A stretch of 64,000 nucleotides of DNA from Geosiphon pyriformis (GCA_016748015.1 JAAOMT010000295.1:6604-70603); one strand, 5' to 3'; positions 47,434 through 59,894 are shown, counted from the first letter of the stretch. Made by a program: numbers and translations. Notes: a model not told the origin generated them from the letters alone.

Positions 47434-48540
47434 TCTTAGTTTTTAAAACCCATACCTTATTAAAAAACTCAGACACAATTATTCCATAATAATTTTAATT
47501 TTTAAATCACAGGAATTCAAAAATAACGTTTTGATAACGTTTTTATTTCCAGAAATTTGTCCTTTATATTTTAATTCATTAAATGAACAATTTTTGAAAA
47601 GAGAAATTTTTATAGGTTTACCAAATTCAACTCATTAACTTAAACAAATTTGCTAATAAACAGTTATAATTTTGTTATTGAAATGAGAAATAAAATATAT
47701 GTAAAAGAATTTTTTTTTACGTACACATTTTTATGGATGAAATTTAAGGATCCGAGTTTTTTTCATGTTGAAGAAAAACTTTAATTCTATTTCTTGGTAA
47801 AAATTACATAATCAATTAGTAAGATTTTCAATTGTTATAAAAATTTTTTTTTAATAGGACGTTTACCTTTTTTTTTCATTCTATTTATACTGTAAAATTC
47901 TAATAACATAATAAAAATTTTAATTTGAATTCCACTTTCCTATTCTATCAATGGAGAAAGAAATTGATACTCGAAAATTTTAATTCAGTTTAAATTATTT
48001 CTTATATGTTAAAATCCCAGTTTCATACTTGTAAATTAAATAATTCGTTAAAAATCGAACTTTAGAATTTTTCTCTTGATATTATCATTATTTTTTTTTC
48101 CTTTATATAATCTAGAAAATAGGAAAATATATTTAATTTAAGCATTAGCAATTCAATTATTATTAAAAAAAATCACTTTATAAATAATAATTTGACAATT
48201 ACTATTGAATACGATCAATTGCAAAAGAAATAAAAGAGTGAAATTTTGGAATGTAACAAATAAATTTTATCATTTTTTGTGTACTCGAATTAGTTTTAAT
48301 ACAAGGATTTTTCTTCTAATTTTAATTCGTCCACTAATTATAAAAGTAATATCACGTAAAAATTTTACCCACGTTAAATTTTTTTGATAATGAAAGCAAA
48401 AATTTAAACAAAACATGAAGCGAATAAATAAATAAATATTTTTCACATAGCTATTTTTTTTATCTTACATTAATTCATTCAAGAGTTACAAAAATCAAAT
48501 TCAGATAAAAATATTATGCAAGGCCTGTTAAATCTTGACA
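47434..48540. other. Convergent 3' region between gene B and the helical gene, no gene seen
   Basis: This is AT-rich sequence between two 3' ends. The 60-codon frame at 48205-48387 is basic/Phe-rich and unconvincing. Confidence 0.5.
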
Positions 48541-49858
48541 TCAAACCACTACCCAATCATCATCCTCGTTTTCAGCTTGAGCAACATTCGCAGCGTATAG
48601 ATTAAGATCATACGCTTGATCCTTTAACAAACCTTTGATCATCGTAAAGTCTTTGTCTAAAATTTGGCGAGCAAATTCAACCTCAATTTCATCCCCGATT
48701 TCCTCGATAACACTTCGGCCAGATCTCAAAGCATCTTCCATTGCATTGGCAATTTTACAGAAATTGGTTCCAAAATAGCTCCAGATATCGCGAAAAGATC
48801 TCATAGTATCCGCTAATTCTTTGGTATCTTCCCCGATAGACATTATTTCGTATCGTGTTAGTTCGATAATACCGAGCTTTCTTTTAAGTTCCTCCCTTTT
48901 TTGACAAAGCATTTTTGTTTTCTTCCAACCATCTAAAAAATTTTCAAATCACAAGTTCTAGAAAATTAGAAAAAATCCAAAGAGAAATCCACAGAATAAG
49001 TTTAAATTACCATTATATTTCTCTAAATCATCGTTAATTGTTTCCGAGACCTCGTCAAAAACTTCTGCCACTTTTGTTATTGATTTTCTTACTCTCATTG
49101 TACTCTCACAAGAACCGACAAAAATTTGTGCCATTATATTCACGAAGGCGAATCCAAGTTGACCAACTGATGCTGACCATTTCATTAAACATTTATTCAT
49201 ATTTGCTTTTACTTTAATAAGTTCGTTTTGGACTTGATCAATTTCTTTTGAGAGCGTGGTTTTATCTTCAAGACCATAATTCACCTCATATTGAGTGAGA
49301 AACAGGTCAGCCTTGTCACCGAGAAGCTCAAATTCACTTTGAATTTTTGATGTTTCGAAATTTTTCGTTTTAATTGTCTAGGTGGGAGTGAGAAAGTGAA
49401 AAAAAATTACGAATTTACGCGAATCCTTTGGATACCCTAATTTGAAAAAATACCGGTATAGTATCTCTTAAAAATTTTAACTTTCTTTGAATTGAGAAAC
49501 CATCTGCTTGGATCGTCGGCAAAATGACATCGCTAAACCGAGTTAAAAAGGCGCTTAATATCCCAGCTTGATCTTTCGAGTCACGTAAAAGATTTCGCCA
49601 ATTTTGTTGAAGAGTTGGCCAATCTGTACTGTGATCGAGTTTCTTTACTCCAGGTTGGAGGAAAATTTTTTCTAGATTGAAGCGCACACAGTCAAAACTT
49701 TGATCTATCTTTTGTGCTTTTAACGTGATTTCGTTAATTTTAGGGTTCAAATTTCTATCGGCTTCATAAGTTTCTACGATTTTCTGTTCGAAATCTTTTT
49801 TCTGGTTATTGGAGGGATCAAATTTTACAAGTTGAGATTCATTGAACGAGTTATTCAT
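48541..49858 (-). CDS. Three-exon all-helical protein with a central hydrophobic segment, function unknown
   Basis: Exons (minus strand) are 49858-49436, 49377-49011 and 48932-48541. Introns are 49435-49378 (GTATCC...TAG, 58 nt, phase 0) and 49010-48933 (GTAATT...TAG, phase 1). Frame and phase agree, giving 393 aa. I start at ATG 49858 (MNNSFNESQL). There is no signal peptide. The sequence looks helical almost throughout. A single hydrophobic stretch lies mid-protein (SVGQLGFAFVNIMAQIFVG, encoded near 49125-49185) between long amphipathic helices, and the acidic C-terminus ends EDDDWVVV. This layout recalls the helical-bundle fold with a buried hydrophobic hairpin seen in ClyA-type pore-forming proteins, but that is inference from layout only. 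A cytosolic coiled-coil scaffold is equally possible. It lies at the axis of the inverted duplication and is single-copy in the window. Confidence 0.7.
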
Positions 49859-51577
49859 GACTAGCTTAAATTTAAGGATTAATTTGAACACGGATAATAT
49901 GCTTCAGAGTAGATAGTTGAAAATTTAAAGCTTAGCAAAACAACAATAGCTTTTATTGAAAATCATTCACAATAATTCAAAGAAAATAAGAAAAACAAGA
50001 ATTCAACCAGTTTGTGTTTACATTCTAATTCCGTCTAGAATTTTTAATTATAAGCCACTGTTTGGTTTTTAATATTGCCTAAATTCATTGTTTTTTATTT
50101 GTAACAATTACTTGAGAAAATACTTGGGAATTTTGTTCGCATAACTAGCCAAACTAGGGAAACGATGTGTGTGTAAACCGGCTAGTGAGATCGATATCAT
50201 CTATGAAAATTATTATATACAATGATTTCCTAATTGATTTTTTGTGCATAAGAATCCCCTTGAATGCTATATCTCATAAATTAAGGTTATGCATAAGAGA
50301 AAAGCTGATTGTTGTAGAGATAAATGATTGAATTGAACCTTTATTTAGTAAACAAAAACTTTTGATTATGAAGCATTGTTGGTATCTAGTATTGTAAGCT
50401 TTTTTTAATATTATTTTTGGAGAAAAAAAAAACTTGTTTCACTTAACATTGAAGTCACGAGAATACTATCCTTTCACAACCAAAATTTATTAGAAAAATT
50501 CAAGGTTTAAGCTTTTTTCGGCAAAAAGTTATGATAAAATTAAAAATATTCATATTATCAAATATAATTTATTTAAACCAAGTTTTCAGGATTTTAAGAA
50601 ATAGGCAATAAATTTTTAAATTAAACCTTTTTATGTATACTATAAATAATCAAATATATCTGATATTCTAAAAAAAAAATTTTTATCTGATTCAAAAGCG
50701 AAAGCATTTTAATTTTTTGTTTATCTCCTGATTTGGTAAATCCAAAAAACCAAAAGTGTGAGAAAAAAAGTTGCCTAATCTTTCAAAATAATATTAAAAG
50801 ATTGGTGGATTTAATAATTCCCTAAAAGTTGGCAATTCCTCGATTAGAAATTATGAGAAAAATGACTTAGACTGAAAGATTATGTAATAATCTGCACCAT
50901 AACTTCTGATGAAAATTAACAAATGATTTCTGCTCAATTAAAGGTTGCTGTTATTAGAAACATTTGATTTAAAATTGAATTTCAAAAGAGCTATTAAAAC
51001 TTTTTTATAATTTTAAAGGAAATCCCAATAATCTCAAAAGGATTTCATATTAAAAATAATATTAACATAAAATAAATATTCCATGTACATTGTGACAATC
51101 AAAAATTACTTTCTTATTTTCGAATTTTAGATTTAGAAAAAAATTCTAAAGTAAAATCATTTCTTGTTGAGTTTTTTTCAACAATATGAAATAATGATTT
51201 ATATAAAGTATAAAAATAAATGTTTTTCTAAACATTATAAGATTTGCTGGTTGAGAAATTATTAGATTTTTGAGCATGATACTAAATAATTTTTTCTGAC
51301 TTTGGTAAATTTTTAACTTTTTCGAAAGAATTACCCTAAATATTGCATTCATTATATCTGAAACCTTAAAATGCTTATTCAAACTTAATTCTATTTAAAT
51401 CAAACCTCAATATATATGAAAATATTATGTTTTTACTCTTCTGTTCTTGAATTCTTTTGACTTCAAAATTGTGATTTTAAAAATTGAATTATTTAATTTG
51501 GATATTCATAGAAATTCCGACTCAAATAAATTTTTAACTTATTATTAATAAAGTAGCTATTAAAACCTAACATAAAG
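49859..51577. other. Intergenic stretch, no gene seen
   Basis: This holds the upstream region of the helical gene and the 3' region of pseudogene C. The 78-codon frame at 51146-51382 is Ile/Lys/Phe-rich and not convincing. I see no duplicate of the region downstream of gene B, so the inverted repeat arms appear to end near the genes. Confidence 0.5.
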
Positions 51578-52982
51578 TCATTTTTTACCATTAGAAGTCT
51601 GACCCGTCTTATCAAAAGTTCCTAAATCAAATCCTTTTAAATACTCTTGATCTAATATTTTTTCAATTAAGTTCACTTTCCTTTGCAATACCTTCAAATC
51701 ATCTGTAAACATTTTTTGATGGCTATTTTCACAATCTAAAGCTATTTTTGATAAGCGATTGCAGGACTGGATACTTTTCTCTAAGTATGAACTTTCACCA
51801 ATAATGCTGGATTTCTCGCTAGTACTATCAAAGTTGCATCGAAAAGTTTCCCCAAAATTAGGTGTAGATAAAAAGGTTGAGGTACTATTTAATGTATCAC
51901 TCTGAGATTGTCGCTTAAAGAATAGAGATTCATTGAAAAAGTTTGTATTGATAATATTGGTGAATCTTGGATTTTTTCTCGTCTTCGTTTATTTGCGTTT
52001 GGTGCAGTTTTGAGAATGTATTGTTGCATAATACCCCATGATTTAAAACTTCCAGGACCGAATAATAATATCCACAATCCTGAGGCATATGTAAATAAAC
52101 CACCAATACCAGTAAAAAGATCAATCCAGGTAAACTCGTTTTTTTCCATGTATTGCGTTACCTAATTTCACGAATGAAGTCATTAAAAAATTAGATGGCT
52201 ATAAAAATCTGAATTTTGAAATGATCAATCTTAATTTCAAAACCTACCAAAGAATTAATCGGATAAATCCAAACCTCAATCAAAGTGAAAGGTTCTTTTA
52301 TGTTTGGATCTTCTTTAAAATTGTCCGGGAAATTTTTGTACCAATGGCTATTTCCCCTCACATTTATTATTTCAGTTGGATCTAAGGTGATGGCAGTAAG
52401 ATGGTTTGGCCTGATTTTAACTGATTCTCGCTCTTGATAAGTGCCATTAACTGAATCATATGTAACCCATACAAAGCCAAACTGTTCTTTCTGCCACATT
52501 TGCTGAAAATCATCTATTTTACTATTATACTCATTTTGATAAAATACTATTCTAACATTCTCCACTTTTTGATAATATTTCAGAGAACCATCAGGTCTAA
52601 AAGCTAAACATTTAAACTTTGGACCGATTTCTCGTAAAATCAATCTTGGTTCATTTGATGATGATCTATTATTATTTTCCAGATCAAAAAAACCAAAAAT
52701 AATTTCTTCGCTTTTATCCAAAACAGTTATATTATTAAAAACGGTTATATTTTTTAAATAAGGGAATATTTTTATATTTAGACAGAGCAAGGCGTTTGGT
52801 ACTGGTATACCAGTTTCCGATTTATTCTTGTTTATAGAGATTGAAACTAAGGGGTCTTGATATATGAAAACTTTGGAAAAGTTAGGAATTGTCATGGCGA
52901 CGATTATTGAGAAAATACTAAGGCTAAATATGAACCGAATTTTCAGCTCAGTATTGAACTTTGGGAATGAATGACGAAACAT
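51578..52982 (-). pseudogene. Two-transmembrane protein, copy C (one-base frameshift)
   Basis: Exon 1 is 52982-52248, the intron is 52247-52162 (GTAGGT...AG, 86 nt, phase 0) and exon 2 is 52161 onward. It is the close relative of copy B: same TM1/ectodomain/TM2 order, with exon 2 opening VTQYMEKNEFTWIDLF. After MNLYSLS (about 51912) one base is missing relative to copy B (AGCGACAAT versus AGCGAACAAT), so the frame ends early at 51889 and would give about 335 aa. The original frame stays open below that to a TGA at 51578, keeping the EKSSI, DDLKVLQRKVN and GFDLGTFDK equivalents. I infer a recent pseudogene, or a sequencing error. A truncated but membrane-inserted product is still conceivable, because both TMs lie before the break. 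Confidence 0.8.
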
Positions 52983-53732
52983 TATTTTAAGTTTAAATGG
53001 TGAAAGTAAAAAAGAAAATTGAGCGGATCCAATTTGATTGAGTTAGTTTTATATTCAATAGATTAAATTTATGCCTGCTTTTAGTCTTTCGAAGTTTTTT
53101 TTACTAAAAAAAAGGTTAGTGAAAATATTTCTTAATATGTTATTAAATAAGGATATTATGATAATTTTTTATATAAATTTTAAAAATAAATAAATAAATT
53201 TTCGAGGAACAATCATTTCCACCAATGTTTTCCATTCGGTGCAACAATTGAATCTGTTATGGAAATGTTTGCCTATAAAAAATTAATATTTTTTCAATGA
53301 TAGGTAGTTTTGGATAATTAATACCAATTGTCCGTTAAAATTTTTTTCATTTTTAAAAGTTTAATACTATCTCAAAATAAAAAAAATTTTAATTATTAAT
53401 TTAATCTTATCCTTGTTTTCTCAAAATCTGAAATAAATTTTTATTATTCTCAATTAGTTCATAGTAAAGTCATTGGCAAGTTTAAAACTTTAAAAAAAAA
53501 CAAAGAATTCATTGGTACCTCTATTTTGGTGAAAATTTTATTCAACATTTTTACTCCTCGGTTCAAGTTTTTTCCTATCTACAAAATAAAAAAATTGAAT
53601 TTCATGATATCTGCGATTACATCAATTTTAAGAAAGTTTTTATATATATAAATATGTCTTTTTTATCATTTTCAACTTTATATTCAGTGCTAAAATATAT
53701 TATATTTATCTTTGAAAAACGCTAGAAAAACT
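52983..53732. promoter_or_regulatory. Spacer between divergent pseudogenes C and D
   Basis: A 750-bp AT-rich spacer corresponds in position to the A/B promoter spacer (866 bp). It lacks the long ATT microsatellite. No defined element was recognised. Confidence 0.35.
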
Positions 53733-55037
53733 ATGATTTCAAAGCTTTTTAGAAAAACAGGTTCCTTTAACTTCTTAAAACGAAATCCAGAACTACGGAT
53801 TCGTCTTTTAATTTGGATCACTCTTTGTGCAATCATTATTGTCGTCTCAACTCCAAACTTTATAAAACTATTTAAATACCAAAAACCATCAATATCTTTA
53901 CCCGTACTTAGTGATAGATCTATCATTGGTGTTCCAATTCCAGATGTATGCATTTGCGTATTTGAAACGGCCATAGAAAAAGTGACAATAGATTATCAAA
54001 TGGCGGATAATAATATAGCCTCAGATTATATTTTTATGAATGGGACAGCATCAAATTCTACAAGAGTTAAATTCAACTTTCGTGAAGAATATCCAATCCC
54101 ATGTTTATTATTTCAGCGATCAAATGACCCGAGGCTGATTTATAAACCATTAGGAATAAAATCGATTAGAATCAGATTTTGGCGTAATCTAATTCGACAA
54201 ACTCCTTTGAAAGCTCGAATAATTGGTTTCTTTTATACTACATATGTAGAGATTGACATTAATCCAGGTTTTAAAACATTCGAAATAATGGACGGTGGTC
54301 TGTATAAGTTCACATTCAATGCGATTGAGAAGATTGATGTAGAAGGAAATAGTCACTGGTACCAAAATTTTGAGAATAAAACGCCTCAGCTTAGTCCAGG
54401 AAATAATACATTACTATGTGAGATTCGTTATTCTCTAATCAATTTTTTGGTATGTTTCTATGATAGATCTTTATCCACGCCCAATTAATGATCAAATAAA
54501 GCATTCATATTATCTTCAAAGGTCCCAAGATATACGGAAAAGAAAGCTTATAATTTAATTGACTTTATTTCGTCCCTTGGTAGTTTGTTAACCTTTACTT
54601 CTACAATATGATTGGTTCTTTTTGGTCCTGGGAAATTTAAGTCTTGGGGCATTATCCAAAAATATCTTCTCGAAAGCTCCCCTGATGCTAAGAAAAATCG
54701 CAAGAAAACAGAGTCTAAATATGGAGACATTTCACATAATCTTTCTTCGACTTCGGCCCTACAAAATGATACATTCGTTGATATTCCATATTTCCAAGTT
54801 AATCGATTGCCATCTCATTCTCCATTATCAGAGTTAAACAATAATTCGATGTTGGGGGTTGATATAATGAGTCATTCAAATGAGAGATGGAAAATGACTC
54901 CGTCGTTTGCAGCTCAAATGGATGAGATTGAGGTTTTGAAAAGAAAAGTTAAATTACTTTCTCAGCTTTTGAGTAAAAAATATTTGCAAGGTTTCAATTC
55001 AGAAACTTATAGCGCATTGAATGAGCCGACCAAATAA
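53733..55037 (+). pseudogene. Two-transmembrane protein, copy D (Trp to TGA in TM2)
   Basis: Exon 1 is 53733-54449, the intron is 54450-54521 (GTATGT...AG, phase 0) and exon 2 is 54522-55037. I start at ATG 53733 (MISKLFRK), matching copy A (MISKWFKK). The ectodomain retains SNSTRVKF, NDPRLIYKPLGIKSIRIRFW and HWY. At 54609-54611 a TGA replaces the Trp of the TM2 motif (FTSTI-stop-LVLFGPG; copy A has FTSTIWLVLFGPG). The frame then stays open to the natural TAA at 55037 with high identity to copy A, plus an insertion of roughly 19 residues (IMSHSNERWKMTPSF region). Truncation would remove half of TM2 and the tail. It lacks the Asn run of copy A. A single nonsense change in an otherwise conserved gene suggests recent loss. 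Confidence 0.8.
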
Positions 55038-55872
55038 TGGCGGCTATATTCGTAAAGCTAACAAATAAAAAAATAACCCTCTGTGAAATATGATTATTTT
55101 TAAGTATTCACATTGGGTGAGTAACATAAAAGCTTGTAAATTGAGGTTTGGTCCTATTTGGACATATATAAATTATTTTATTCTACATTATCCTGTGAGC
55201 TAGATTTAATGCAGTTTTTTACCATTGAGTAATTCAAAGCTCAAGTTGGATTAATAGTAATTAGGTCAAAATCGAATATTCAAATAATATTAACTTAATT
55301 TTTAGGTGAAGTTATTACAGTATACTTTTAATTACTATGATTTTATTATTCATGCATTTAAATCAAATTGAATAAGATTTACATTTTGAAGCATTTTAAA
55401 TTAATCTCACGGGTTAAAAATAATGGCAGTCAATTTTTTTTTAATTAATAGAATCATTGTCTTCATCATAGCCGTTGTCGCTGTTGTCACTGTTGTAACT
55501 ATTACATATATCGTGTTTTTATATAATGAAAATTATAGGTAAGAATTCTTATTTTGTATAAACATTAATCACATATATTTGTCAAAAATGAGTATTGTCT
55601 TAATAATTTCAAGAAAAAAATAATTAAGTACTACAAAAACAACAAAAATTTTATAACATACATAAATACATATTGAAAAGATGCATTAAAGAAGAAGTTT
55701 TCAAGTACTTTTCAACTCTCTATAAGCTTATAATATTAAGAACACTATAATCATAATTTGAAATCAAATAAAACTTTACAAACTGTTTAAAACAGAAGAA
55801 TCAATTTCATACTCAGTTTTTCAGCCCAAAAATTTTGATAAAATAAATTTAAACTGAAATTAGATACTTCCA

Positions 55873-55877
<5 letters not shown>

Positions 55878-55910
<33 letters not shown>
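55878..55910. repeat. ATA trinucleotide microsatellite
   Basis: About 11 uninterrupted ATA/TAA units in AT-rich intergenic DNA. Confidence 0.85.
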
Positions 55911-58825
55911 CAAAAAATACCAACGATTAATCATCATAATCATTTCCAACTATTAACAAAACCAAATATCAACATATAACAAGTCTTTACTAAAATAAAC
56001 AGGAAAGCTTCAAACAACCAAAAAATATCAAAAAATACGAAAATTATTTTATTATTAAATTAGTCAGTAAAGTTTGAAAAAATTATAATTTTATTCTTAA
56101 CAACTTTTTGTAAAAATTTTACTAAGGTTAATTCATCTTTAATTTTAAATTTTTTTGCATATTCGACTTGAGTTAAATTTGTGAAATCAATAATTTAATA
56201 TTGAATTGTTTTATTTTTTTAATATTTATTTATAAAGCAAGTTAATATTATTTAATTAAATTATGTATAAATAAAACTTATTGGCACTTTAATTTTTAAT
56301 TTTTTATCACTATTGTCAATTTTTTTCAAAGGCAATTCAATAAAAACAATTATTTTATTCATAAAATTAAAGCGGATTTACAATTTTATTAGCTATTATT
56401 GTCATATAAAATTTTAAAATAAACAGATACAAAAGACTATTGAGATATTTTTTTATATTTATTAATAACTAATTATGTATCAGTATTATTGATATTTATT
56501 TTTAACAGATTCTCAAAGCTTAGCAATTTTTTTAATTTATAAATAAAATTTATTTTTGGTTAAAAAATTTGTAACCATGGTTTTTTACAAATTGTAACAA
56601 ACTAGTATTATTACATATTCGATATAAATTATGTGAGAGATAACAAATTAAATATTATTTTGCCAAACTTTTTTGATGCACATAGGTAATATGTTTATTA
56701 TTCTTTTGTAACGAATTGTTTTTTAACACTGAAATCTTTTGTTTATAACCGAGTTATCAATTTTATAATGTATTACCATAAATTTTAAATATTTTATTTG
56801 AAATTTATTATTGTAAGCTAAAGTAACAAGTTAACAAATAGCAGAAGTTAAAAATTTTCAGAGCAATATGAATTTAATAAGAAAAATATAATAAGTGAGC
56901 AAATTAATATATATAAAATGCTTTTTTAAGGCTTTGAAAAATCTTGTTTATGTACTTAAAAAAAATGATCAACAAACAAAACAACAGTTAAATCAATAAC
57001 TGAATCAATAATTAAGCCAATAATAAATTTTAAAGAAAAAAATAAAATAATTAAATAAATACAAATGTCAAATACAATATAATTTTAATTTTAAATAGCT
57101 TTTGTTTAGCTACAATTACTTGAAAATTTTTGCTACTAAAAAACATGTATAGCTTATTTAAAATATTTTTATTGACATAAACTGCATTTTGTACAACTAA
57201 ATTGATTGTTTGCAACAACATAAATTTCACATTTGTACTATTTATGTATGTATTAACTCTTTTTTAATTGAAAAATATTAATAAACAATATTTTGTTGTT
57301 TTGAACGGCTAAATTCATTGTTTACAAAATGTTAAAACTTGCATGATTTGTGTTGATAGACTACATTTGGTCCATATTTTTATTTTTTTGCTTTTTTATA
57401 AAATATTAATTTAATTTGAAACAATTTTAAATTAATGTTTTTCTTATAAAATCAAAAATTTTGTTTTTTATTTAAACCAAAATGAAAAAACTTCAGAATG
57501 TTACATTAATAATAATTCGCTTCACATAGATATTTAATGAATATAAATATAAATCTGAACTTGTATTTTAGTATATTATTAGAAGCTTTAATAATTTGTT
57601 TTATTACTGAAATAATAAAATTTAAATTAATTAAAACAAAATTAATATATATTTAATACAAAATTCTACTTTTAAGATTTAATTTATTTTTATAAATTTA
57701 ACTTTTTTTAAAAATTCACCTATAACAAAATGCTTAAGCTTAAAAGCAAAAATAAAGATAAAAATTAAGTAATAATTTATCATTCAGTTGAATTCATTAT
57801 ATAAACTGTAAAAAAAATTATTAAGAAATTATTACCAAGTTTATAAAAAAATACAATCTTTTATACAATTATTTTAAAAAAATATTTTTTCGAATAAATT
57901 TTTTCTTTTTTAAATCGTTGGCAAACATTTAAAAAAAATAAAAAAAACTTTTTGAAATTTTGATCAAAAACTTTAACACAAAATAATATTAAGGAATATT
58001 AAAATTTTTGTAAAAGTTTAATTATTACTTTATTGATTTTAAATGTTAATTTTAAAACAGAAACCAGGAATATATATACTATTATGGTTGAATTTTTAAC
58101 CTGAAATAAAAAATTTTATATTAATCATATTCAATACATATTAATCATTTAAAATTGCATATTTTAGCTACTTTTTTTTAAAAATTAATTTCAAACTCAA
58201 TCATAAACTTAATTATTGACCTAATTTTTAATAAATTCTTGATCTAGTTGTTAATTTGATTTTTTCAAAATTGTAACAAAAATTATTTTCTATAATTTAA
58301 TCAAATATACTCTTAAAATTTTTACCTTTACATTATAGGTAATTTGACATTTTTTAAATTTTAGATTTGCTAAAATTAGCTTAAAAAGTAGGTAACTTAT
58401 TTGTTATTGAATTCTAAAAATACTAAATAAGAAATAAAAATGTTATTTTTTATAAAAAATTTTTCTACTTTTTAATTTTGCAATTAATCACATTAATTAA
58501 ATTGTTTATGCAATCAATTATAAATTTATTATAATCCACTTTATTATAAATTGTATGAACAATTTTACATTTTGCTTCTTATCTTAAAAAAATTTAAATT
58601 TAAATTTAAATAACAATCCAGTAAACAATTTCACAAAATTTGGAACTATTTTCTTAAAAAACACATAGCTAAAATTTATACTACTTATTCTGTTTACTTT
58701 TTTATTTAGACTTATTTTAAAAATAGTAACAAAGAAAAAAACAATTGTACTGATTAAATACTTTTATGATATATCTTTTTACCAATTAACACCTTTTTTT
58801 GATTATTTAAATCTTCAAATTTTTA

Positions 58826-59041
58826 ATGCTTTTTAACAAAATAAAAGACAAAAGTCATCAAATTGCTTTTATTTTCAAAAAATTTGATATTTTATCAAAG
58901 TTTATTAGATTTGAACTTATGGTTGCCCTTAATAATAACATTTTTTTAGTTCTTCAAAGTATTCAAGCTGCTTTGGGTCAACAAAATACAAAACACTGTT
59001 TATTATTCACAATTGATGCACAAATCTTATTAAATGGCTAA
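58826..59041 (+). pseudogene. Possible decayed coding relic, 71 codons
   Basis: The segment reading FDILSKFIRFELMVALNNN and VLQSIQAALGQQNTKH is more protein-like than its surroundings. It is followed in the same frame, across stop codons, by further plausible pieces (NLELLEDVLKTL, LQLELSKKN). The pattern is of an AT-drifted gene or transposon protein. Family not recognised; it could be chance. Confidence 0.25.
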
Positions 59042-59845
59042 AATATTTGAAAAGAGCTTCTACAACAAATTAATATGATAAAAATTATAAATTTAGAATT
59101 GTTGGAGGATGTTTTAAAGACTCTTTAGCTACATAATATTTACAGAAAACTGCAATTGGAGCTATCGAAAAAAAATTAAAATAAGTTCTTGATAATAAAA
59201 TTAAAAAATGCATTCAAAGACTTAGAAATATTGAAATGAATAAAATAAAACAATCCAAAAATTAATAAAGTGAGTAGATACCAAAAAAAAAACGGGACAA
59301 AAGAACAAAAAATTTATTCATCTACTAAAAAATGGAGAGCTAATTTATTTTAAGCTCTTTGGTCTCTCCTTGTTTATTAATAACAAGTTTAATGAAAAAA
59401 ACCTATACTCATTTCTCTATTTTTAATTTATTTATTTTAATATAATTTAAAAAATAATAGATTTTCATTTGAAGCAGAACATTTTTTATTTGTAATCATA
59501 TTTTCAAATAACATAGTTAATGACTGAATATAGAAAAAGATATTCGTAGTTTCGTTGATTATGTTCCTTTAAATACACCTTTTTAAGGTAATACTTAAAT
59601 GAGACTTAAATTTCTATTAAAACCAAAAGTTTAGAAGTTACCAATAAATAAAACTTATGCAATTGAAGCACCAAAGTTTTTTTTATCGTTAAATATCTTA
59701 TTATCGAACTTAGCATAAAATTTAGGGTGATTGTACTTCTCATAAGATGTTTTTTAAAGTAAGTATGATCGTTTTGCTATTAAATGTTACCAATTCTCTC
59801 TTATCTTATTTCTTATAATCTTAATTTAATAGAGCAAAAGAAAAC

Positions 59846-59873
59846 AAAACAGAACAGAACAGAACAGAACAGA
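59846..59873. repeat. ACAGA pentanucleotide microsatellite
   Basis: Five tandem AACAG/ACAGA units lie about 20 bp beyond the stop codon of the minus-strand HMG-box gene, in its 3' flank. A shorter run of the same unit occurs at about 61337-61348. Confidence 0.85.
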
Positions 59874-59894
59874 CATTATCAAAGGCTGGAAAAC

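Larger units (their letters stand above)
43867..55037. repeat. Inverted duplication of a divergent two-gene unit
   Basis: The unit A(-)B(+) at 43867-47433 is mirrored by C(-)D(+) at 51578-55037: A resembles D, and B resembles C. The axis lies near 49.5 kb, inside or next to the three-exon helical gene at 48541-49858. Arms are recognisable in the genes and at least in the B/C introns. The intergenic spacers (45192-46057 and 52983-53732) are of similar length but not obviously alike by eye. Confidence 0.75.
55038..59894. other. AT-rich gene-poor stretch
   Basis: No intact gene was found. An ATA microsatellite lies at about 55878-55910. Words such as GACCTAATTTTTAATAAATTCTT at about 58215-58250 are reverse-complement relatives of 18900-18970, suggesting decayed repeats. 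The frame at 58826-59041 may be a coding relic. An ACAGA microsatellite lies just before the HMG-box gene. Confidence 0.5.

Noticed and set aside
51889-52149. Treating the short exon-2 frame of copy C as an intact, naturally shorter protein
   Set aside because: The original frame remains open and conserved for over 100 codons past the break, and a single missing base versus copy B accounts for the early stop.
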